Shown here piece by piece: positions 8,891 to 17,914 of a stretch of 64,000 nt of DNA; position 1 is the first letter of the stretch, and each line of letters begins with the position of its first letter. This DNA is from Pseudomonas migulae. Its GTDB lineage: Bacteria; Pseudomonadota; Gammaproteobacteria; Pseudomonadales; Pseudomonadaceae. Below the pieces are notes generated by a model that saw only the letters and a program-made list of their open reading frames with translations, was not told where the DNA came from and did not search any database. The stretch covers positions 579,501-643,500 of the forward strand of contig NZ_JALJWR010000001.1 of the NCBI RefSeq assembly GCF_024169315.1, written 5' to 3'. Both the position numbers and the translations under genes were made by a program.

Positions 8891-10064
8891 TTTGATGTAA
8901 AGCGACGCGGCGACCACTCATGAAACACAGGAAGCCACCCATGGCGGTGAGGGCACTCAGGGCATAAAACATCGTCGGCGCCGGCGTGTGCATCAGCAGG
9001 AAACCGCAAATCACCGGGCTCAGCGCACCGCCCAGGGCCGCGAGGTTCTGCGCGCCGTAATAGCTGCCGCGCAGTTCCTCGGGCGCGAGGGTGTCGACGA
9101 AGAGGAATTCGGCGGGGTAAATGATCATTTCGCCGAGGGTGAAAATGAACATCGCCACGCACCAGGACACGAGACTGTCGGCCAGGCTGAAACCGATCAG
9201 GCCGACGATGAACAGGCTGGTACCGCCGGCAATCCAGTAGCGCAATTGTTCGCGCTTGAGGAAACGCCCGATCTGGTACTGCAGCAGGATCACGCTGATG
9301 GCGTTGCACGCGAGCAGGGCGGCCATGGTTTCCAGGGCGCGCTTGGAGTCGTGGGTCACCAGCAGGTATTGCGACAGGTACAGGGTGAATCGCCCGTGGA
9401 CCACGGTGCTGAGCAGACAGCCGCAGGTAAACATGATCAGCGTGCGGTCGTTTTTCAGGGTGATCAGGGTTTTCAGGAAACTCTGTGGCTGACCGATCGC
9501 GGGTGTCTGCGCCGAGTCCCTGGGAATTCCGCTCATCAAGAAGATGCTGAAAAACGCGATGGCACCGGCAATCAGGAACGGCGCAATCGGATACACCCCG
9601 GCAATCACTACGCCAAGCATCGGGCCGGTGGCATAGCCGATATTGGTCAGTGTATAGCGCAGGGAAAAGGCCTTGGCGCGCTGACCCATGGGCAGGTTTT
9701 CGCTGAGGATCGCCTTCGACCCGATCAGGAACAGGGCCGACGCCGTTTCAGTGATCACCAGGGTGAGGGTGGTCAGATACAGGTTTTCGGCGAAGGTCAG
9801 CAGCACGAAACCGATGGCGCTGGAGAGCATGGCGAGGATCAGCAACCGGCGCTTTTCGAGGCGGTCGATGATGTATCCGCCGTAGAGCGCGAGCAAGGTG
9901 GCGATGAACACCGCGATGCCCAGCAGCAAGCCAACGTCCTGTTGGTTGAGGCCGAGCTTGTTACTCAGGAACAGCGTGAGCAACGGGCTGGTGATGGCAC
10001 GGCTGACGACGATGGTCAGCGAGACGATCATCAGGCGGCGGATAACGAGCGAGTAAGTGGCCAC
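8886..10064 (-). CDS. MFS drug/solute transporter (MdtH/YdeE-like)
   Basis: 392 residues with about 12 hydrophobic segments, a complete major facilitator. YGGYIIDRLEKRR in the loop after helix 2 is the MFS signature (G...DR..RR), and a weaker repeat lies mid-protein. The C-terminal half stretch with GEMIIYPAEFLFVD is typical of the MdtH-like export group. The first codon is GTG at 10064; the internal ATG at 10031 is an alternative, and neither has a clear ribosome site. Likely an inner-membrane proton-driven exporter. The substrate cannot be predicted, and neighbours on both sides look unrelated. Confidence 0.88.
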   Translation of the reverse strand: MATYSLVIRRLMIVSLTIVVSRAITSPLLTLFLSNKLGLNQQDVGLLLGIAVFIATLLALYGGYIIDRLEKRRLLILAMLSSAIGFVLLTFAENLYLTTLTLVITETASALFLIGSKAILSENLPMGQRAKAFSLRYTLTNIGYATGPMLGVVIAGVYPIAPFLIAGAIAFFSIFLMSGIPRDSAQTPAIGQPQSFLKTLITLKNDRTLIMFTCGCLLSTVVHGRFTLYLSQYLLVTHDSKRALETMAALLACNAISVILLQYQIGRFLKREQLRYWIAGGTSLFIVGLIGFSLADSLVSWCVAMFIFTLGEMIIYPAEFLFVDTLAPEELRGSYYGAQNLAALGGALSPVICGFLLMHTPAPTMFYALSALTAMGGFLCFMSGRRVALHQN

Positions 10065-10120
10065 GGTGGGGCAAATGTCCTTATTCAGATTTTAGGGTGT
10101 ACGTCGATGTACCGTGTCGC

Positions 10121-10223
10121 GGCCATTCGCGGGCAAGCCCGCTCCCACAATTGATCCGGGTGTTCACAAATAGTGTGCTCACATGCGATTAAGTGTGGGA
10201 GCGGGCTTGCTCGCGAAGAGGCC
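10121..10223. repeat. REP pair, diverging orientation
   Basis: Two REP units (TTCGCGGGCAAGCCCGCTCC at the left and GTGGGAGCGGGCTTGC at the right) point in the opposite sense to the other doublets. They lie between the MFS start and the 3' end of the MmgE/PrpD gene. Confidence 0.85.
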
Positions 10224-10242
10224 GGAACAGACAACGTCATAC

Positions 10243-11592
10243 TCAACTCAGCCACCGCTCAAGCATGCAGACCGAATCAAGTGCTTCAAGCCGCCACAAA
10301 TGCCCGATCAACTCCTCAGCCTGCGACCTCGGCATCACCCGCCCAGCCAGACTGAAAAACTTCTGCTCCAGCGCCTCATCACTCAACGGATTACCCGGCG
10401 CACCCAACGGTGGATCGACGCAAAGACTGGCCTGCCGACCGTCCACGGTCCGCACGCTCACCACGGGCTCGCCATCCTCTGACAGTTGCAGGTCCACTTC
10501 AAGGCGAATGCGCGACATCCAATGGGCAATCTGCGGATCCCGCCGCTGCTCATCGTCATAGGCTTCCAGTCGGCAATGGCCATGCACCAGCCGGGCGGCG
10601 AGGGCGTACGGCAGGCTCATCTGCGCCGCCGCCAGCGTGCTCACGTCCTGACCGCCGCACATGTCCTGCAGGAAACCGCATAGCGAGACCTGAATGTCCT
10701 CGACCTGATCGACGCCGACCTGCAGTGTTTCCAGCAGCACCTCCAACGCGTCGATGGCCGAATGCGTCCCTCGGCATGAGGCATACGGCTTGATCGAACA
10801 GCGGGCGAGTTTCCACACGACTCCGAGATCCGCATCCAGCGCTGCAGGTTGAGCCGTCTCAATGGCCAGGGTCTTGAGAAACCCGCCCCAGACGTCATCG
10901 AACAACTTCGTCGGCCCGGTGATGCCTTGCTGTGCAAACCGCGCCGCGAGCAATCCACCCTCGGCCGCGCGACCGCTGTGCAGTTTTTTGCTCTGCGAGC
11001 CGTCGTGGATGAAGGCCCACAGGCCGCCGCTGAAACTGCCAGCGATGCCCAGTGCCGACACCATTTGTTCGGCGTTCAACCCCAGAATGAGCCCACTCGC
11101 GGCCGCCGCGCCGAATACGCCGCAGGTCGCCGTGGAGTGCCAACCGGCGCCGTTGTGCGCTGAGTAACCGCCACAGGCTTCGAGCACGCGGCGGCCGACG
11201 TCGTAGCCGATGACCACGGCAGTGATCAACTCGCGACCGCTGACAGGCCGCGCAGACATCGACACCGCAGCCATCACCGCCGGCAACACCACCGCGCCGG
11301 AATGATCGCAGCCACCGGTGTCATCCAGTTCCAGTGCATGGGCGGCGACGCCGTTGAGCATGGCGGCCTGGGCGGCGCCGACCCGCAGATCGGTGCCCCA
11401 GACCGGCGTGCTGCCGCTTTCACCCTCGAACACCTGACGCGCCTGCTTCGCCACGTCGCTGCCAGCCCCGGCCAGTGTCGCGCCAAAGGTGTCGAGGATA
11501 TGCCGGGTGGCTTGCGCCACCAGTGCCGGTGGCACGTGTTCAAATCGGGTGTCGACGCAAAACTGCGCCAGTCGCTGCAAGCGTTCGGTCAT
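10243..11592 (-). CDS. MmgE/PrpD family protein
   Basis: 449 residues of the MmgE/PrpD fold, which includes 2-methylcitrate dehydratase, cis-aconitate decarboxylase and iminodisuccinate epimerase. Typical stretches are ELDDTGGCDHSGAVVLPA near residue 90 and GSFSGGLWAF and SKKLHSGRAAEGG in the middle. The frame extends upstream without a homologous look, so the ATG at 11592 is used. That ATG overlaps the stop of the deacetylase gene by four bases (ATGA), which means translational coupling. It is the last gene of the catabolic operon starting at 17607. Beside an argininosuccinate-lyase-like enzyme, an epimerase or dehydratase role on an N-linked dicarboxylate is possible but inferred. Confidence 0.88.
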   Translation of the reverse strand: MTERLQRLAQFCVDTRFEHVPPALVAQATRHILDTFGATLAGAGSDVAKQARQVFEGESGSTPVWGTDLRVGAAQAAMLNGVAAHALELDDTGGCDHSGAVVLPAVMAAVSMSARPVSGRELITAVVIGYDVGRRVLEACGGYSAHNGAGWHSTATCGVFGAAAASGLILGLNAEQMVSALGIAGSFSGGLWAFIHDGSQSKKLHSGRAAEGGLLAARFAQQGITGPTKLFDDVWGGFLKTLAIETAQPAALDADLGVVWKLARCSIKPYASCRGTHSAIDALEVLLETLQVGVDQVEDIQVSLCGFLQDMCGGQDVSTLAAAQMSLPYALAARLVHGHCRLEAYDDEQRRDPQIAHWMSRIRLEVDLQLSEDGEPVVSVRTVDGRQASLCVDPPLGAPGNPLSDEALEQKFFSLAGRVMPRSQAEELIGHLWRLEALDSVCMLERWLS

Positions 11593-12476
11593 AGGAGGTA
11601 ATCCCGATAATGCCGCTCGTACACCGACGCCGGGTGATCCTCGGTCACGGGCGGCGCGGATTCGGCCCACCACTGAGCAACTTCGGCACCAGTGGCGATC
11701 CACACATCGTCGTGCTGCTGAATGCCTTGCAGCAATTCGCGCAACACGCCAATCCGTCCCGGTGTAGCAATGATCTCCGGATGCAACCTCAGCACATAAC
11801 ACAAGCCGAAGCGATGAAACCCGGCGAAGTCCATTTGCAGATTGCCCAGGGTGTGGCTGTAGGACGCGATCCGTGATTGCGCCGGCGGCACGGCCGGGCT
11901 CAGGTTGAAGGCAAAGTAGGGTTCGTCTTCCAGTTCGTAGTGCAAGGGCAGTTCGATCACGTCGGGCGCCGTGGGGTGAGCGAACGGCAAATCATCGCCA
12001 CGCCACGAGGAAGACCAGCGAATGCCTTGCTCCCGCAATGCCTCGATGAACCCTGGTGCACCGTTGCCGGCCGGAATGCGAAACCCGCTCGGGCGTTGAC
12101 CGGTCAGCGCTTGCAACGCTTCGCAGCCACGGGCGATCTCGGCGCTCTGTTGCTGCAGATCGAGGGTGTCGTAGTTCTGGTGACGATACCCGGCGCAGGC
12201 AATCTCATGCCCGCCCGCTTGAATCGCCTGGATGTGCTCCGGGTTTTCCTCGGCAACGATGCCGGGAACAAACCAGCTGCTGCTCACGCCCAGTTCTTCG
12301 AACAGGCCCAGCAAGCGGTCGACGCCGCGTTGAGTGCCGTAGCGCCACACCGACAGTGTCTTGTCGCGTCCGGCGACTTCGGGCGCCTGGGTGAGAATGC
12401 CGTGGATGTCGTTGTAATCGACGGTCAGCACCACGGCGCAGCGATAGCCTTTGGGCCAGAGAGTGGAATCAGCCAT
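11589..12476 (-). CDS. Polysaccharide deacetylase family protein (PuuE-like), copy 2
   Basis: 295 residues of the NodB-homology barrel, closest in style to the PuuE allantoinase/peptidoglycan-deacetylase-like group that cleaves C-N amide bonds in small molecules. The metal motif is atypical: VLTVDYND in place of TFDDG, and YRHQNYD in place of H-x3-H (the first histidine is lost, GYRHQ against GYKHE in the neighbour). FRIPAGNG follows. With altered metal ligands it may have a changed activity or act as partner of the adjacent copy. It overlaps the upstream deacetylase by eight bases and the MmgE/PrpD gene by four. Confidence 0.85.
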   Translation of the reverse strand: MADSTLWPKGYRCAVVLTVDYNDIHGILTQAPEVAGRDKTLSVWRYGTQRGVDRLLGLFEELGVSSSWFVPGIVAEENPEHIQAIQAGGHEIACAGYRHQNYDTLDLQQQSAEIARGCEALQALTGQRPSGFRIPAGNGAPGFIEALREQGIRWSSSWRGDDLPFAHPTAPDVIELPLHYELEDEPYFAFNLSPAVPPAQSRIASYSHTLGNLQMDFAGFHRFGLCYVLRLHPEIIATPGRIGVLRELLQGIQQHDDVWIATGAEVAQWWAESAPPVTEDHPASVYERHYRDYLL

Positions 12477-13317
12477 GGTGATGCTCCTTCAGCCACCACT
12501 GGGTGACATCGCGGCAGGTGGCGAACCACACGTCGTCGCGCTGGCGCATGTGTTCGAAGAGTTTTTCCAGCAACAGGATGCGTCCCGGTTTGCCGGTGAT
12601 CTTGGGGTGGAACAGGGTGGTCAGGCACAACCCTTCATTCATGGCGCCGTCGTATTCGCGGCGCCAGTTGTCCAGGGTTAGCTCATAGCTGGCGGTGCGG
12701 TCCAGCCCGGAAGGAAAGTCCGGCGCACGGGTGTAGGCGAGGGAGGCGTAGTCATCCATTTCCCAGCGGCCGGGGATTTCCACCAGCGGCGTTTCGAAGC
12801 CGGGGACATTGACCAGATAGGGCCGGTCATCGCCGCGCATGCTGCTGGAATAGGTCACGCCGGCTTCCACCAGCATCGCCGGCGTCTCGGCCCGCCAGTC
12901 GCCGGACGGTGTGCGGAAACCTTCGGCGCGGATGTTCAGGTGTTTCCAGAACACTTCGCGGGATTTGTGCATCACGTCCTTTTGCTGTTCCAGCGTCAGG
13001 GCGTAAAAGGATTCGTGTTTGTAGCCGTGGTACGCCACCTCATGCCCGCGCTCGACGATCGCCTGACACTGTTTCGGCCAGTTTTCCACGACCCAGGCCG
13101 GGACGAAGAAGGTGGTCGGTATCCGGAACTCATCGAGCAGGTCGAGAATCCGCGGCAGTGCGCGGTAAGGGCCGTAACCACCGAAACCGAAGTACTCGGG
13201 CTTGCGCCAGATCGAGCCATTGAGCATCGCATCGCCGGTGGGGCCATCGAGGTCGAAGGCCAGGGCGAGGCAGGCTTTGTGCTGGTCGGGCCAGGTGGGT
13301 TGGGGTGAGGAGGACAT
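12469..13317 (-). CDS. Polysaccharide deacetylase family protein (PuuE-like), copy 1
   Basis: 282 residues, a complete NodB-type barrel of the PuuE subgroup. AFDLDGPTGD carries the acidic metal ligands, HGYKHESF the H-x3-H pair, and FRTPSGDW the substrate-side motif. LFHPKITG near residue 235 gives the late histidine. These residues fit a metal-dependent amidohydrolase acting on a small acylated or ureido substrate rather than on a polymer, and there is no signal peptide. It sits between the periplasmic binding protein gene and the second deacetylase in the operon. A REP doublet lies upstream. Confidence 0.88.
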   Translation of the reverse strand: MSSSPQPTWPDQHKACLALAFDLDGPTGDAMLNGSIWRKPEYFGFGGYGPYRALPRILDLLDEFRIPTTFFVPAWVVENWPKQCQAIVERGHEVAYHGYKHESFYALTLEQQKDVMHKSREVFWKHLNIRAEGFRTPSGDWRAETPAMLVEAGVTYSSSMRGDDRPYLVNVPGFETPLVEIPGRWEMDDYASLAYTRAPDFPSGLDRTASYELTLDNWRREYDGAMNEGLCLTTLFHPKITGKPGRILLLEKLFEHMRQRDDVWFATCRDVTQWWLKEHHHG

Positions 13318-13354
13318 CAGTAGCGCTCCAGCTATTTATCAGTTAACACCGGCC

Positions 13355-13449
13355 CCTGTGGGAGCGGGCTTGCCCGCGATGGGGTGGCACATATCACCAT
13401 CAATGTCGCCTGACAGTCCGCCATCGCGGGCAAGCCCGCTCCCACAGGT
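13355..13449. repeat. REP doublet (inverted pair)
   Basis: Opposed REP units (GTGGGAGCGGGCTTGC and complement) around a 40-base loop, within the operon between the deacetylase and binding-protein genes. Confidence 0.9.
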
Positions 13450-13513
13450 TTATCGGTTGGTCACATAATCGTGATCGACCCAGACCCAAAGTGGATGCGG
13501 GTCGTCTACCTGA

Positions 13514-14338
13514 TTACTTGCCGGCGTTGATGGTCGCCGTCTTGATCGCGCCCAGCTCCAGGTCCCATTTTTTCAGGATGGTGGCGTAGCTGCCGTCATC
13601 GATCATGCTCTGCAGCGCGACCTTCACCGCTTCGCTCAGCTCAGGCTTTTTCTTGCTCAGGCCCATGCCGGAGAACTGCACGGAAATCGGCTGGCCGACG
13701 GTTTTGTACATGTCCTTTTCCTGAGTCTTCAGGTACGACAAGGTCTCGCTGCCTTGCATCGCCGCGTCGATACGGCTCTGACGCAGTTGCGCGCGGGCAT
13801 CCGCCGAACCTTCGGTGCCGATCACTACGATGGCCGGTTTGCCGGCGGCTTCGCAGTGGGCCTTGCTGTATTCAGCGATTTCCGCCGGGAACGTGGTGCG
13901 GCGGCTGGTGCCGACTTTCTTGCCGCACAGGTCAGTGATTTCGTTGAAGTCCTTGTTTTTCTGCAAGGTGTAGAACTGCGGACCGCTGGTGAAGTAGTCA
14001 ACGAACGTCACGCTGGCCTGACGCTCGACGGTGTCGGTCATACCCGACAGCACCATGTCGACGCGATCGGTGGTGAGTGCGTTGATCATTTGCTCGAAGC
14101 CGGTTTCCTGCCATTTGATCTTCACGCCCAGGCGTTCGGCCAGGGCGTTGCCCAGGTCATAGTCGAGGCCGGTGAGGGTGTTGGTGGCCGGGTCCTTGAA
14201 ATCCATCGGCGGGTAGTTCGGCATGATCGCGACGACGATCTCGCCTTTTTCCTTGATGCTGGCCGGCAATTCGGCGGCGAAGCTGACGCTGGAAGCCATC
14301 AGGCCTGCGAGTACTGCTGGGATAACGAAGTTCTTCAT
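13514..14338 (-). CDS. Amino-acid ABC transporter, periplasmic substrate-binding protein
   Basis: 274 residues of the SBP_bac_3 family that captures polar amino acids in the periplasm. A clear signal peptide ends near VSFA-AELP (residue 22). AIMPNYPPMDF is the typical first ligand strand, and LSGMTDTVERQ and the GKKVGTSRRTT hinge follow. Ligand is not evident. It is transcribed with the ATPase and permease genes just upstream (38 bases from the ATPase stop), so it is the receptor of that importer. The neighbouring lyase, deacetylases and MmgE/PrpD enzyme suggest an amino-acid-like but modified ligand. Confidence 0.93.
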   Translation of the reverse strand: MKNFVIPAVLAGLMASSVSFAAELPASIKEKGEIVVAIMPNYPPMDFKDPATNTLTGLDYDLGNALAERLGVKIKWQETGFEQMINALTTDRVDMVLSGMTDTVERQASVTFVDYFTSGPQFYTLQKNKDFNEITDLCGKKVGTSRRTTFPAEIAEYSKAHCEAAGKPAIVVIGTEGSADARAQLRQSRIDAAMQGSETLSYLKTQEKDMYKTVGQPISVQFSGMGLSKKKPELSEAVKVALQSMIDDGSYATILKKWDLELGAIKTATINAGK

Positions 14339-14376
14339 GGTCGTTCTCTTATGAGTGTTGTGAGCGCAATGGACGC

Positions 14377-15141
14377 TTAGGTTCGAACGGCAGAAATGAA
14401 GCTTTGGGTGCGTGGGTTTTGCGGACTTATTAGTATTTCTTCGGGGCTTCCAGCCTCCACGATCTGCCCGCCGTCCATGAACACCATGCGGTTGGAAACC
14501 TCGCGGGCGAAGCCCAGTTCATGGGTGACGACGATCATGGTCATGCCGGTTTGCGCGAGGTCGCGCATCACCGACAGCACCTCACCGACCAGTTCCGGGT
14601 CGAGTGCCGAAGTGGGTTCATCGAACAGCATCAGCTTGGGCCGCATGGCCAATGCACGGGCAATGGCGACACGTTGTTGCTGACCACCCGACAGTTCGAT
14701 CGGGTAGCTGTTGCGCTTGTCGGCCAGGCCGACGCGGGCGAGCAGTTCCACGGCTTCTTCGTGCGCCTCTTTGGGCGAACGCTTGAGCACCTGGCACGGC
14801 CCTTCGATGATGTTTTGCAGCACAGTCATGTGCGGGAACAGGTTGAAACGCTGGAACACCATGCCGGTGGACAGGCGTTGACGGGCGATCTGCGCCTCGT
14901 TGAGTTCGTGCAGTTTGTTGCCGGCGATGCGGTAGCCCACCAGCTCGCCGTCGACCCACAGGCCGCCCTTGTCGATTTTTTCCAGCTGGTTGATGCAACG
15001 CAGCAAGGTGCTTTTGCCGGAGCCGGACGGGCCGATGATGCACAGCACTTCGCCTTGCTCGACTTCGATGTTGACGTCTTTGAGCGCGTGGAACTGGTCG
15101 TAATACTTGTTCAGGCTCACAGCCTTGACGATGCTTCTCAT
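14377..15141 (-). CDS. Amino-acid ABC transporter, ATP-binding protein
   Basis: 254 residues, a complete ABC ATPase of the HisP/GlnQ group. Walker [10 protein letters not shown] is near residue 38. Q-loop [11 protein letters not shown], signature LSGGQQQR, Walker [13 protein letters not shown] and switch histidine VTHE follow in order. The C-terminal FISAV stretch is standard for this subfamily. The start overlaps nothing; ten bases separate it from the permease stop. It powers uptake through the permease at 15152. Confidence 0.95.
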   Translation of the reverse strand: MRSIVKAVSLNKYYDQFHALKDVNIEVEQGEVLCIIGPSGSGKSTLLRCINQLEKIDKGGLWVDGELVGYRIAGNKLHELNEAQIARQRLSTGMVFQRFNLFPHMTVLQNIIEGPCQVLKRSPKEAHEEAVELLARVGLADKRNSYPIELSGGQQQRVAIARALAMRPKLMLFDEPTSALDPELVGEVLSVMRDLAQTGMTMIVVTHELGFAREVSNRMVFMDGGQIVEAGSPEEILISPQNPRTQSFISAVRT

Positions 15142-15151
15142 GTGGGGCTCC

Positions 15152-16030
15152 TCAAGAACGCTTGCCGGCGCCGCGAGCGAAACGACGCTCCAGACGGCTT
15201 TGACCGAAGGACAGGACAGTGACGGTGGCCAGGTACCAGATACCGGCGACGATCAGCAGCTCCATCACCCGGGCGTTGGCGTAGTAAATGTTCTGGGCGT
15301 TGTAGAGCAGTTCCGAGTACTGGATGACGCTCGCCAGGGAGGTCATTTTCACCATGCCGATGAATTCGTTGCCGACCGGCGGAATGATCACCCGCATGGC
15401 CTGGGGCAAGATGATCCGGCGCAGTGCCTGCAGGCGCGGCATGCCGATCGACTTGGCGGCCTCGTACTGTCCGGTGTCCACCGACAACAGGCCGGCGCGG
15501 ACCACTTCGGCGGTGTAGGCGCCCTGGTTGATGCTCAAGCCGAGGAGGGCGGCCACGAACGGCGTCATCAGGCTCACGGTGTCCATTTCGAACACGCCGG
15601 GGATGCCGATGGTGGGGAAGATCAGCGCCAGGTTGAACCACAACAGCAGTTGCAGGATCAGTGGCGTGCCGCGGAACAGCCAGGTGTAGGTCACTGCCAC
15701 GTAGCGCAGGATCGGGTTGGCCGACATGCGCATGATCGCCGTGATCACTCCGAACACAATGCCCAGCCCCATTGCCAGCACCGCCATGACGATGGTGTTG
15801 AGCAAGCCCCACATGATCGCCTGGGACGTGAGGAACTGGCCGATGTACGACCATTCGATCTTGCCTTCGGCGAACGCCCGCACCAGGCCGATGATCGCGA
15901 TGACGATCACGGTGGCGAAAAAGATCCGCCCGTAATAACGCCGAGGCACGTGATCGTACTGGGTGATATCGAACTGGTTTTCCGCCAGTTTGCGCTCCGC
16001 CTGGAGTCGTTCTGCCTGAGTCTGGCTCAT
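15152..16030 (-). CDS. Amino-acid ABC transporter, permease
   Basis: 292 residues of the HisM/GlnP type with a longer soluble N-terminus of about 30 residues. It has five or six hydrophobic helices. The EAA loop that contacts the ATPase is [20 protein letters not shown] (residues about 200-220). A single permease gene is present, so the channel is presumably a homodimer. It lies between the lyase and ATPase genes of the operon, with a REP doublet upstream separating it from the lyase. Confidence 0.94.
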   Translation of the reverse strand: MSQTQAERLQAERKLAENQFDITQYDHVPRRYYGRIFFATVIVIAIIGLVRAFAEGKIEWSYIGQFLTSQAIMWGLLNTIVMAVLAMGLGIVFGVITAIMRMSANPILRYVAVTYTWLFRGTPLILQLLLWFNLALIFPTIGIPGVFEMDTVSLMTPFVAALLGLSINQGAYTAEVVRAGLLSVDTGQYEAAKSIGMPRLQALRRIILPQAMRVIIPPVGNEFIGMVKMTSLASVIQYSELLYNAQNIYYANARVMELLIVAGIWYLATVTVLSFGQSRLERRFARGAGKRS

Positions 16031-16073
16031 GTTGTTTCTCCGTACGCTGTTCTTTCAGATCCAACTCAATCCC

Positions 16074-16166
16074 TGTGGGAGCGGGTTTGCTCGCGAAGGG
16101 GCCGTGTCAGTCGCCATTTATGTTGAATGACACACCGCATTCGCGAGCAAGCCCGCTCCCACAGGT
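16074..16166. repeat. REP doublet (inverted pair)
   Basis: Opposed REP units between the lyase gene and the permease start, inside the presumed operon. It may set different expression of the enzyme and transporter parts. Confidence 0.9.
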
Positions 16167-16179
16167 TTTGTGTCCTGCT

Positions 16180-17607
16180 TCAGAGCCGGAAGCCCTGATA
16201 GTTTTGGGTCCATGCGTGCTGCGCCGCGAGTGCGGTCTTCAGCCGGCCGATCTGCTCGCGCACCTGCTGCGGTGCAGTTCCGCCCCAGCCACTGCGCGCG
16301 GCAATGGCGGCTTCGAGGGTCAGGCTGTCGCGCACTTCCGGGGTCAGACGCGGATCGATTTCCGCCAGCAGCGCTGGGGATGCTTCCCACAACTCAATGT
16401 CGTGTTTCTCACAGGCTTGAACCAGCGCGCCGGTGATTTCATGGGCTTCCTTGAACGGCACGCCGCGCATCGCCAGCCAGTCGGCGACTTCGGTGGCGAG
16501 GGTGAAACCGAGCGGCGCCTGACGACGCAGTTCTTCGACGTTGACCTTCATGGTCGCGACCATCCCGGCCATGGCCGGCAGCACCAGCAGCAAGGTGTCG
16601 ACGCTGTCGAGCACGCCGTTCTTGTCTTCGCTCAAGTCACGGTTGTACGACAGTGGCAAGGACTTCAACGTAGAGAGCAGGCCGGTGAGGTTGCCGATCA
16701 GGCGACCCGCCTTGCCCCGTGCCAGTTCGGCAATGTCCGGGTTTTTCTTCTGCGGCATGATCGAACTGCCGGTGGCGTAGGCATCATCCAGTGCGACCCA
16801 GCGAAATTGCCGCGACGACCACAGGCAGAATTCTTCGGCGAGGCGGGAAATGTTGATGCCCAGCATGCTGGCGATAAACAGGAACTCGGCGACGTGATCG
16901 CGGCTGGCCACGGCGTCGATGGAGTTTTCGCAGACGCCGCTGTAGCCCATTTCCTTGGCCGACTGTTGCGGCAGGCGTGCGATGGCGGAGCCTGCCATGG
17001 CGGCGGCACCCAGTGGCGACAGCGAGGTGCGAACGTCCCAGTCCACCAGACGTTGGACGTCACGCAGCATCGATTGGGCGTGGGCCAGCAAGTGGTGAGC
17101 GAAGACGATCGGCTGCGCTTGCTGCAAGTGGGTGAAGCCCGGGCAAATGCTTTCGATGTGTTGTTCGGCCTGATCCACCAGCGCTTGTTGCAGGGCCAGT
17201 ACTTCAACGGCGAGGGTGCGCACGTGGTCACGCAGGAACAGACGCAGGTCGTTGGCGGTCTGGTCGTTGCGCGAACGGCCGGCGCGCAACTTGCCACCCA
17301 GGGCGCCGAGGCGTTCGGTCAGCAGGCGTTCGATAAAGGTGTGGACGTCTTCGTCGTCGAGGGTTGGCGCGATGCTGCCGGCGTTGAAGTCAGCACCGAT
17401 ACCTTCCAGCGCGGCGAGCATGGTCAGGGTTTCCTGCTCGCTCAACAGCCCGGCGCGTTGCAGTTCACGGGCATGGGCCTTGGAACCGGCGAGGTCGTAC
17501 GGGGTGAGGCGAAAGTAGCGCTCGGGGCAACGGGACAGGGCCGCCAGGGCTTCGGACGGGCCGCTTTTGAAGCGTGCACCCCAGAGACGGTCGGTGGTTT
17601 GAGACAT
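16180..17607 (-). CDS. Argininosuccinate lyase-like enzyme (aspartase/fumarase superfamily)
   Basis: 475 residues with the three conserved regions of the superfamily. RAGRSRNDQTAND corresponds to C1, FTHLQQAQPI to the THLQ histidine region, and GSSIMPQKKNPD to the catalytic serine loop. True ArgH proteins read KLHTGRSRND where this one reads KLRAGRSRND, and the N-terminus differs, which suggests a substrate other than argininosuccinate. Known relatives with shifted substrate include EDDS lyase and iminodisuccinate lyase, which split C-N bonds to fumarate. It is the promoter-proximal gene of an operon with an amino-acid importer and sits opposite a LysR regulator, as expected for catabolism rather than arginine synthesis. 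Confidence 0.87.
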   Translation of the reverse strand: MSQTTDRLWGARFKSGPSEALAALSRCPERYFRLTPYDLAGSKAHARELQRAGLLSEQETLTMLAALEGIGADFNAGSIAPTLDDEDVHTFIERLLTERLGALGGKLRAGRSRNDQTANDLRLFLRDHVRTLAVEVLALQQALVDQAEQHIESICPGFTHLQQAQPIVFAHHLLAHAQSMLRDVQRLVDWDVRTSLSPLGAAAMAGSAIARLPQQSAKEMGYSGVCENSIDAVASRDHVAEFLFIASMLGINISRLAEEFCLWSSRQFRWVALDDAYATGSSIMPQKKNPDIAELARGKAGRLIGNLTGLLSTLKSLPLSYNRDLSEDKNGVLDSVDTLLLVLPAMAGMVATMKVNVEELRRQAPLGFTLATEVADWLAMRGVPFKEAHEITGALVQACEKHDIELWEASPALLAEIDPRLTPEVRDSLTLEAAIAARSGWGGTAPQQVREQIGRLKTALAAQHAWTQNYQGFRL

Positions 17608-17914
17608 TGTTGTTTTCCTCGTCGGTAAAGCGAACTGAAATCGGTGTGCCGGGCCGCAAACGCACGCCGCAAATCAATTGGGCGTGGCCAGGCCTATTCA
17701 ATATTCAAGGGCAGGGGAAAAGCGCAGTTGCGTCGTTGCGAGAGCTGATCGAAGTGTCAGCTTTTAATGGTTCGAAATCAGTGAGTTGGCACTGAAGTAC
17801 GGGGATTAATAGCGGTTGCCAAGCCTGGTTTTCTGTGTTCATTATTATTGGCCAGCTATGTTTTTGTTGTTGGGCACAGGTTGTTGAATAGCGCGCCAGA
17901 GGTAAATAAGCATT
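17608..17914. other. Divergent promoter region between lyase operon and LysR gene
   Basis: A 307-base gap holding the promoters of two divergent transcription units. AT content rises toward the LysR side (around 17800-17880). An open frame across 17705-18157 on the minus strand has no recognisable product and overlaps the LysR gene, so it is not called. I could not fix a LysR box with confidence. Confidence 0.6.

Noticed and set aside
8988..10154. 388-codon plus-strand frame over the MFS gene
   Set aside because: Antisense shadow; charged, low-complexity protein without any domain.
11593..11802. N-terminal extension of the MmgE/PrpD frame
   Set aside because: Arg/Gly-rich sequence overlapping the deacetylase gene; the ATG at 11592 with a coupled stop is the natural start.
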